From the NCBI RefSeq assembly GCF_002979655.1, contig NZ_PCPG01000008.1:1-64000 (forward strand): a DNA stretch of 64,000 nucleotides. The letters are read 5' to 3'. This stretch comes from Microbacterium sp. MYb45. Lineage in GTDB: Bacteria > Actinomycetota > Actinomycetes > Actinomycetales > Microbacteriaceae. A program made the translations under genes and the position numbers. The notes beneath the pieces are model-generated. The model worked only from the letters and a program-made list of their open reading frames with translations. It made no database searches and was not told the DNA's origin. This document shows, piece by piece, positions 24,868 to 31,096 of this stretch (position 1 is the stretch's first letter; every line of letters begins with the position of its first letter).

Positions 24868-25844
24868 CGAACGTGTGGATGCTGGTCGCCGCGGTCGCCG
24901 TCATCCTGATCGCCGTCACGGTCGGCTTGATCCTCGGGCTGCGGCGACGCGGCGGCGGTCGCGGCGGCGACACGGCACGCGTCGCTCGCGCCGAGCGGCT
25001 GCGCACGCTGCCCACGTTCCGCCGTGCGCTGGCTCGGCGGGCCCTCGCACTGTCGGGCATCCTCGCCCTGGGCGCGGTCACGGCGATCGTCGCGGGTGTC
25101 GTGGCGGCTCGGCCGATGTCCGCGCAGACCATCCAGCCGGTCAACACGAGCCGCGACATCATGCTGTGCCTCGACGTCTCCGGCTCGATGTCCGAGGTCG
25201 ACGTCGAGGTGCTGACGGTGTTCGAGGAGCTGCTCGACGACTTCGAGGGCGAACGGATCGGGCTGACCATCTTCAACAGCTCCCCGGTGCAGATCTTCCC
25301 ACTGACCGACGACTACGACTTCATCCGCGAGCACCTGGAGAGCATGACCCGGAGTTTCGACTACGTCGACCAGATCCCCGAGCACTGGGTCGGCACGCTC
25401 AACGGCGACGGCGCCTCCCTGATCGGCGACGGCCTCGCCGCCTGCACGATGGGGTTCGACCGTCCGGGTGACGACCGTTCGCGGTCGGTGATCTTCGCGA
25501 CCGACAACGAGGTCAACGGCGCCTCCATCGTCACGCTCGACGAGGCCGCGGCCTACGCGGCCTCGAAGGAGGTGCGGGTGTTCGCGCTTAATCCCGTGCA
25601 GGGCAAGGATGCCGACGTCAGCGCGGAGCTCTCCGCCGCGGCCGAGTCCACCGGCGGGGCCGCATTCGGCCTGCGCGACACGACGACTGTCTCCGACATC
25701 GTCGAGCAGGTGCAGGAGCAGGAGGCGACCGAGCTGCGCGGCGAGGCGCAGGTGGTCTGGACGGACGCCCCGAATCTCTGGATCGCGGTGCTCTCGGTCT
25801 GTCTCCTCGGCTTCGTCGTGGTGCTGTGGAGGGTGCGACTGTGA
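24858..25844 (+). CDS. VWA-domain membrane protein (BatA/BatB-like)
   Basis: A 328-aa protein with an N-terminal membrane helix, a second near residues 63-85, and a VWA domain with a complete MIDAS (Asp106-x-Ser108-x-Ser110 in CLDVSGSMSEVD). A C-terminal helix (IAVLSVCLLGFVVVLWRV) anchors it again. The metal-binding domain is probably on the outside and is a candidate client of the MoxR ATPase. The next gene starts within its stop codon (GTGA). Confidence 0.9.
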   Translation: MALANVWMLVAAVAVILIAVTVGLILGLRRRGGGRGGDTARVARAERLRTLPTFRRALARRALALSGILALGAVTAIVAGVVAARPMSAQTIQPVNTSRDIMLCLDVSGSMSEVDVEVLTVFEELLDDFEGERIGLTIFNSSPVQIFPLTDDYDFIREHLESMTRSFDYVDQIPEHWVGTLNGDGASLIGDGLAACTMGFDRPGDDRSRSVIFATDNEVNGASIVTLDEAAAYAASKEVRVFALNPVQGKDADVSAELSAAAESTGGAAFGLRDTTTVSDIVEQVQEQEATELRGEAQVVWTDAPNLWIAVLSVCLLGFVVVLWRVRL

Positions 25845-26890
25845 TCTTCCAGCCCGTGCTGAACCCGCTGCTGATCCTGCTGCTGTGCGCCCCGGTCGCC
25901 GCACTCGCGATCTGGGTCCTGGTGCGACCGCCCCGGACCGCCGGAGGGGCGCCTGCCGACACGCGCACGGTCGCCGGACACCGCGCGCTGTGGGCGATGC
26001 GCCTGGTGCTGGTGCTCGCCTGCGCCGCGCTGCTGCTGCGCCCCGGTATCCCGGGAGGCGCGACCCAGACGCTCGCGACCGACACCGACATCGTGCTCGT
26101 CGTCGACACGACCGCGAGCATCGTGGCCGAGGACTGGGACGAGGGCGAACCGCGGCTCGACGGCATCCGTGAAGACGTGCGCACGCTCGTCGAGGAGTAC
26201 CCGGGAGCACGCTTCGCGCTCATCACCTCGGATGCGGCGGCCGAGCTGAGGATGCCGCTGACCACCGACACCACGGCACTCATGGGATCGCTGGAAGTGC
26301 TGCGGCCCGAAGTGACGAGTCAGTCGCGCGGGAGCTCGATCGGCATCGCGGCACCCCTGCTGACCGAGACCCTCGCCTCGGCCGCAGAGTCGTCACCCGA
26401 CCGCTCGCGAATGGTGTTCTACTTCGGCGACGGCGAGCAGACGGTCGACAGCGAGCCCGAGTCGTTCAGCTCGAGCGAGAAGTACACCGACGCAGGAGCC
26501 GTGTTCGGCTACGGCACTGCGGAGGGCGGGCCGATGCGCATCACGACGGGCGGGCTCGCCGAGGGCGGTGCCGAGTACATCCAGTACGAGGGCGCCGACG
26601 CGCTCTCCGTGATCGACGAGACGAATCTGGAGGCCATCGCCGACCAGCTCGGCGTGGAGTACGAGCACCGGACCGCGGAGGCCGCCCCGGTGCTGCCGGA
26701 GGCGCCGGCCACCACGACCAACTACGCCGAGTCGGGCGAGGTCGGCAACGTGACGGAGCTGTACTGGGTCGCGGCGCTGGTCATCCTCCTCATCCTGGGC
26801 ATCGAGCTCGCACGCGCGACGATGCTGATCGCGAAGCTCCGGCAGCTGCGTCCGACGCGGGAGCGGCGCCCCACCGACTCCGGGCAGTAG
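25841..26890 (+). CDS. second VWA-domain membrane protein
   Basis: A 349-aa paralog-like protein of the preceding gene. It has two N-terminal membrane helices, a VWA domain, and a C-terminal helix (LYWVAALVILLILGIELA). The MIDAS reads VVDTTASIV (Asp89-x-Thr91-x-Ser93), so the first Ser is Thr. The GTG start overlaps the previous stop (GTGA) and has GGAGGG eight bases upstream. A three-gene propeller cassette begins right after it, so the operon is interrupted here. Confidence 0.87.
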   Translation: MIFQPVLNPLLILLLCAPVAALAIWVLVRPPRTAGGAPADTRTVAGHRALWAMRLVLVLACAALLLRPGIPGGATQTLATDTDIVLVVDTTASIVAEDWDEGEPRLDGIREDVRTLVEEYPGARFALITSDAAAELRMPLTTDTTALMGSLEVLRPEVTSQSRGSSIGIAAPLLTETLASAAESSPDRSRMVFYFGDGEQTVDSEPESFSSSEKYTDAGAVFGYGTAEGGPMRITTGGLAEGGAEYIQYEGADALSVIDETNLEAIADQLGVEYEHRTAEAAPVLPEAPATTTNYAESGEVGNVTELYWVAALVILLILGIELARATMLIAKLRQLRPTRERRPTDSGQ

Positions 26891-26977
26891 CACCGATCGC
26901 CTCGCACCCGCCGCGGGGACCCGTGGGAGATCCGGTATGAAGGTGCGGGATCCGTGGCGCTCCCGTCCGCCGGTCCG

Positions 26978-27132
26978 TATCGTTTTACCTGCCACGGGCT
27001 ACCTGTCCGGGCATAGGTTCGTCGTCTCGGATCGACCGTGCCGCAGGCTCGTGGGGAAGCCGGCTCGGTGGGGACGCGCGGCGATGTCATGTCGGCCTGA
27101 AGGGTCGGCATCTATCTCTGGGGAACGAATAC
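26978..27132 (+). promoter_or_regulatory. conserved promoter and structured 5' leader, copy 1
   Basis: This is the most divergent of three related leaders. A TATCGT -10-like box (26978-26983) is followed by hairpin P1 (27016-27033; six pairs, two of them G-T) and hairpin P3 (27089-27111; nine pairs, loop TGAAG). TGGGGAA occurs at 27052, again about 12 nt before the ATG, and once more at the ATG itself. Confidence 0.6.
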
Positions 27133-28833
27133 ATGGGGAACATCTTTGCGCTGAAGCGCGCCCGGAAGGCGGCCATCGGCGCTGTCGTCGGGGCCCTGGT
27201 CGTCAGCGGCCTGGTCTCGATCGGTGGCGGAGCGGCGGTGGCGGCGGAGACCTCGCCGCCACCTCTCCTGCAACGCGACGCCGACGTCGTCACGTCCGAT
27301 CCGATCCCGACGGTCCAGATCGACGACGGCTACGTCTGGGCGCAGACGACCATCGGGTCGACGGTCTACGCCGTCGGCGAGTTCGACAACGCCCGGGAGC
27401 CGAAGGCCGCACCGGGCACCGCACTCACCGCCCGGTCGAACGTGCTCGCCTACGACATCGACACCGGCGCGCTGCTGCCCTTCGCACCCACAGTCAACGG
27501 CGTCATCAAGGCCGTCGCCGCATCGCCCGATGGCACACGGATCTACATCGGCGGCTCCTTCAACTCCGTCAACGGCAAAGACCGCTGGAACATCGCCGCC
27601 CTCGACCCCACGACGGGCGAACTGGTGCCGGGCTTCGTGCCCTCCATCGGCGGATCCGGCGTCTACGCCCTGGCGACCTCGGGCACCAGCGTCTACGCCG
27701 GTGGGCTGTTCACGCAGGGCAACCGCACCGCGCGGAAGAACCTCGCCGCCTTCGACGCCTCCAACGGCATCCTCCTGCCCTGGGCACCGACGACCGACCA
27801 GCAGGTCGACGCGATGGTGATGGACCCGGCCGGGGCGGACACGATCATCGGCGGACGCTTCTCGCAGATCAGCGGCAACACCGCCCTGCGCGGCATCGGA
27901 GCGGTCGACAAGACCACCGGTGCAGTGGACACCGCCTGGCAGACACCGTCCGCGATCAACAACGTCCGGGCCACCCGTTCCACGGGGCGAACGGGAATCT
28001 TTGGTCTCGCCACCGACGCGACGGGCGTCTACGGCACCGCCTGGTCCTATGGGGCCGTACAGCCGACCAACCTGGAAGGGGCTTTCGCTGCCGAAGCCGG
28101 GACCGGCAAGCTCCGCTGGGTGGCCGACTGCCTCGGTGACCACTACGGCGTCTACTCCACCGGCGAGGTCGTGTACACGACGAGCCACACCCACGCATGC
28201 CGGACTGTGGGCTTGCAGCCCGAGCAGCGGCAGACGACGTACCGATACTCGGAGGCATTCACCGCCGATGCCAGGGGCACACTGGGGCATCAGCCCAACG
28301 TCAACTACAGGGACTGGGCGGGTACGCCCGCTCCGTCGGCGTATGCCTGGACCCCGGACTGGGGCGTGGGTCAGACCACGGGCATGGGTCAGGCGGGCCT
28401 GTCCATCACGGGCACCGGAAACATGATCTCCGTCGGCGGCGAGTTCCGCTCGGTCAACAACGGCCAGTTCGAAGGACTCGTCCGCTTCTCGACGACCCCT
28501 CCGGGCGGAGCGAAGGACAAGCCCCGTCTCTCCGGCGACGACTGGACAGGAAGCGCCGAGGGGAACGCCGACGGCTCCGCGGGCGTCACCGTCACCCTCC
28601 CCGCCAACTGGGACCGCGATGACCTGACCCTCAGCTACGAGCTCCACCGCGCGGACAGCGCGACGCCGGTGGCCACGACGACGGCAGATGCGACCTGGTG
28701 GAACCGACCACTCGTGATCCTCGTGGACGAGACAGCCACGGACGATACGCCACGGGAGTACACAGTGGTGGCGAAGGATGCCGACGGCAACGTCACCGCC
28801 AGCGGCGGCATCACCTGGATAGCACCCCACTGA
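27133..28833 (+). CDS. secreted beta-propeller protein with C-terminal Fn3-like domain, paralog 1
   Basis: A 566-aa exported protein. The signal peptide spans residues 1-38 (basic start, hydrophobic core, cleavage near AVAA). Residues about 60-470 hold repeated blades of the delta-60/WD-like type: DGTRIYIGGSFNSVNGKD, GTSVYAGGLFTQ and DTIIGGRFSQISG. Residues about 485-560 look like a fibronectin type III domain (YELHRADSATPV). Two conserved Cys frame the segment DCLGDHYGVYS...HTHAC. The function is unknown; surface adhesion or polymer binding are options. It is the first of three tandem paralogs and ends at a strong terminator. Confidence 0.83.
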   Translation: MGNIFALKRARKAAIGAVVGALVVSGLVSIGGGAAVAAETSPPPLLQRDADVVTSDPIPTVQIDDGYVWAQTTIGSTVYAVGEFDNAREPKAAPGTALTARSNVLAYDIDTGALLPFAPTVNGVIKAVAASPDGTRIYIGGSFNSVNGKDRWNIAALDPTTGELVPGFVPSIGGSGVYALATSGTSVYAGGLFTQGNRTARKNLAAFDASNGILLPWAPTTDQQVDAMVMDPAGADTIIGGRFSQISGNTALRGIGAVDKTTGAVDTAWQTPSAINNVRATRSTGRTGIFGLATDATGVYGTAWSYGAVQPTNLEGAFAAEAGTGKLRWVADCLGDHYGVYSTGEVVYTTSHTHACRTVGLQPEQRQTTYRYSEAFTADARGTLGHQPNVNYRDWAGTPAPSAYAWTPDWGVGQTTGMGQAGLSITGTGNMISVGGEFRSVNNGQFEGLVRFSTTPPGGAKDKPRLSGDDWTGSAEGNADGSAGVTVTLPANWDRDDLTLSYELHRADSATPVATTTADATWWNRPLVILVDETATDDTPREYTVVAKDADGNVTASGGITWIAPH

Positions 28834-28881
28834 TCGAAGGGTCTCGGGCCGCCCGCTTCCGCAGCCCGAGTGGAAAGAACG

Positions 28882-28916
28882 AGAGCCGACCTCGGATCGT
28901 ACCCGAGGTCGGCTCT
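28882..28916 (+). terminator. terminator of propeller paralog 1
   Basis: A perfect 14-bp stem, AGAGCCGACCTCGG with CCGAGGTCGGCTCT, and a 7-nt loop, 49 bp after the stop codon. Confidence 0.85.
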
Positions 28917-28991
28917 GCTGGTCCCCCAGCGGCCGACCGGCTGCGCAGAGCCATCGCTTTCAGGTCTGCGACGCGGCTGATCTCGGCCTGA

Positions 28992-29172
28992 TTGGCGAAC
29001 CAGCATCCGATATGCTATTATTTTACATGTCGATAGCTATCATGCTTCGATTTGGGGGTTCGTCGTCACGAACCGACTGGGCACGGCCTCTGGGGAAGCC
29101 GTCTCGGTCTGGAGCGTACGGCGATGTCATGCCGATCTGGGGTCGGCATCAGATAACTGGGGAATCAACATC
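28992..29172 (+). promoter_or_regulatory. promoter and structured 5' leader, copy 2
   Basis: The -35 TTGGCG (28992-28997) and -10 TATTAT (29016-29021) are 18 bp apart. The predicted leader of about 145 nt contains P1 (29057-29074, seven Watson-Crick pairs, loop CGTC), a second stem ACGGC/GCCGT around CTCTGGGGAA (29083-29102), and P3 (29129-29149, loop TGG). CTGGGGAATC lies just before the ATG. Confidence 0.68.
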
Positions 29173-30882
29173 ATGGGGAACAACTCTGCGCTGAAGCGCG
29201 TCCGAAAGGCGGCCTTCGGTGCCGTCGTCGGTGTCTTGGTCGTCAGCGGCCTGGTCTCGTTCGGTGGCGGAGCGGCGGTGGCGGCGGAAGTCTCGTCGCC
29301 GCCGCCGCCGCTGCTGCAACGCGACGAGAACGTCGTCACGTCCGATCCGATCCCGACGGTCCAGATCGACGACGGCTACGTCTGGGCGCAGGCGACCATC
29401 GGGTCGACGGTCTACGCCGTCGGCGAGTTCGACAACGCCCGCGAACCGAAGGCCGCACCGGGAACGGCGCTCACGGCGCGGTCGAACGTGCTCGCCTACG
29501 ACATCGACACCGGGGCGCTGCTGCCGTTCGCCCCCACAGTCAACGGGGTGATCAAGGCCGTCGCTGCGTCGCCGGACGGCAGCCGCATCTACATCGGCGG
29601 ATCCTTCAACTCCGTCAACGGCAAAGACCGCTGGAACATCGCCGCCCTCGACGCGAAGACCGGCGAACTGGTCCCCGGCTTCGTGCCCTCGATCGGCGGA
29701 ACGGGCGTCTACGCCCTGGCGACCTCGGGCACCAGCGTCTATGCCGGCGGCCTGTTCACCCAGGCCAACGGCACCGCCAGGAAGAACCTCACCGCGTTCG
29801 ATGCATCCGATGGCGTTCTGCTGCCCTGGGCGCCGACGACTAATCTGCAGGTCGACGCGATGGTGATGGACCCGGCCGGCGCGGACACGATCATCGGCGG
29901 ACGCTTCTCGCAGGTCAGCGGCGACACCACGATGCGCGGCCTCGGCGCGGTGGACAAGACCACCGGCACAGTCGACACCGACTGGCTGGCATCCGACTCG
30001 ATCCAGAACGGATCGAACAGCGGCACCGCCTCAGGCAAGGCCGGAATCTTCGCGCTCACGGCCGATGCCACCGGCGTGTACGGCACCGGCTGGGTGTATG
30101 GGGGCGCCGAAGTCGGAAACCTGGAAGGCACCTTCGCCGTCGAAGCCGGGAGTGGGAAGATCCGCTGGATCGCCGACTGCCTCGGCGATCACTACGGCGT
30201 CTACTCCACAGGCAAGGTCGTCTACACGACCAGCCACACCCATGCCTGCGGCACCATGGGCCTGCACCCGGAGCAGCAGCAGCTCACGCACCGTTACTCC
30301 GAAGCCTTCACGGCCGACCCCAGGGGCACGCTGGGACACCAGCCCAACGTCAACTACAAGGACTGGGCAGGAACCCCGGCACCGTCCGCGTATGCCTGGA
30401 CGCCCGACTGGGCCGTCGGCGTCACCACCGGCATGGGCCAGGCGGGCCTGTCGATCACGGGCACCGGGAACATGATCTCCGTCGGCGGCGAGTTCCGCTC
30501 GGTCAACAACGGGCAGTTCGAGGGCATCGTCCGCTTCTCCACCACACCTCCGGGAGGAGCCACGGACAAGCCGCGTCTCTCCGGCGACAGCTGGACGGGA
30601 GCCGTCGCGCCGAACGCCGAAGACACCGAGGGCGTCACCGTCACCATCCCCGCCAACTGGGATCGAGACGACCTGACGCTGACGTACGAGCTCCACCGTG
30701 CGGACAGCGCGACGCCGGTGGCCACGACGACCGCGGATGCGACCTGGTGGAATCGACCGGCGGTCACCCTCGTCGACACGACAGCGACGAGCGACACGTC
30801 GGTGGAGTACACGGTGGTGGCGAAGGACGGCGACGGGAACACCGCCATCAGCGGCGGCATGGCCGTGGTGGCACCGAACTAG
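29173..30882 (+). CDS. secreted beta-propeller protein with C-terminal Fn3-like domain, paralog 2
   Basis: A 569-aa protein collinear with paralog 1 and nearly identical over long stretches at DNA level. It has the same signal peptide (VSGLVSFGGGAAVAAE), the same blade motifs (GSRIYIGGSFNSVNGKD, DTIIGGRFSQVSG), the same Cys pair and the same C-terminal Fn3-like domain. Differences cluster around residues 275-310 between blades. It has its own promoter and leader. The high similarity points to a recent tandem duplication; whether the products differ in ligand is unknown. Confidence 0.83.
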   Translation: MGNNSALKRVRKAAFGAVVGVLVVSGLVSFGGGAAVAAEVSSPPPPLLQRDENVVTSDPIPTVQIDDGYVWAQATIGSTVYAVGEFDNAREPKAAPGTALTARSNVLAYDIDTGALLPFAPTVNGVIKAVAASPDGSRIYIGGSFNSVNGKDRWNIAALDAKTGELVPGFVPSIGGTGVYALATSGTSVYAGGLFTQANGTARKNLTAFDASDGVLLPWAPTTNLQVDAMVMDPAGADTIIGGRFSQVSGDTTMRGLGAVDKTTGTVDTDWLASDSIQNGSNSGTASGKAGIFALTADATGVYGTGWVYGGAEVGNLEGTFAVEAGSGKIRWIADCLGDHYGVYSTGKVVYTTSHTHACGTMGLHPEQQQLTHRYSEAFTADPRGTLGHQPNVNYKDWAGTPAPSAYAWTPDWAVGVTTGMGQAGLSITGTGNMISVGGEFRSVNNGQFEGIVRFSTTPPGGATDKPRLSGDSWTGAVAPNAEDTEGVTVTIPANWDRDDLTLTYELHRADSATPVATTTADATWWNRPAVTLVDTTATSDTSVEYTVVAKDGDGNTAISGGMAVVAPN

Positions 30883-30914
30883 GGAGGTCCCCCTGCCACC
30901 GGCCCTCCGTGGGC

Positions 30915-31096
30915 TGGACAGCGCGATCTTCCTGTATGCTATTATTTTACATGTCGTGAGCTATCACGCTTCGACATGGGGTTCGTCGTTGCGAACCGAC
31001 CGGTATGGACTCGTGGGGAAGCCGTCTCGGTCGGAAGCGCACGACGATGTCACGTCGGCCCATAGGTCGGCATCAGATAACTGGGGAATCAAAATC
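30915..31096 (+). promoter_or_regulatory. promoter and structured 5' leader, copy 3
   Basis: It closely matches copy 2: TGGACA (30915-30920), TATTAT (30940-30945), then P1 (30980-30997, loop CGTT, with one T-G pair) and P3 (31052-31073, loop CATA, with G-T wobbles). CTGGGGAATC again precedes the ATG. Loops differ from copy 2 while the stems are kept. Confidence 0.68.

Larger units (their letters stand above)
28834..29172. other. 339-bp intergenic region between propeller paralogs 1 and 2
   Basis: It holds no gene. It contains the terminator of paralog 1 (28882-28916) and the promoter and leader of paralog 2 (28992-29172). Confidence 0.75.

Noticed and set aside
26890..27000. Insertion-sequence origin of the propeller cassette
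   Set aside because: No transposase, terminal inverted repeats or target duplication was found at either edge (near 26.9 kb and 34.1 kb).
29020..29172. c-di-AMP (ydaO) or cobalamin riboswitch in the propeller leaders
   Set aside because: The GGGGAAGCC stretch suggested known classes, but the other core motifs and their order do not match. It is reported instead as an unassigned structured leader.
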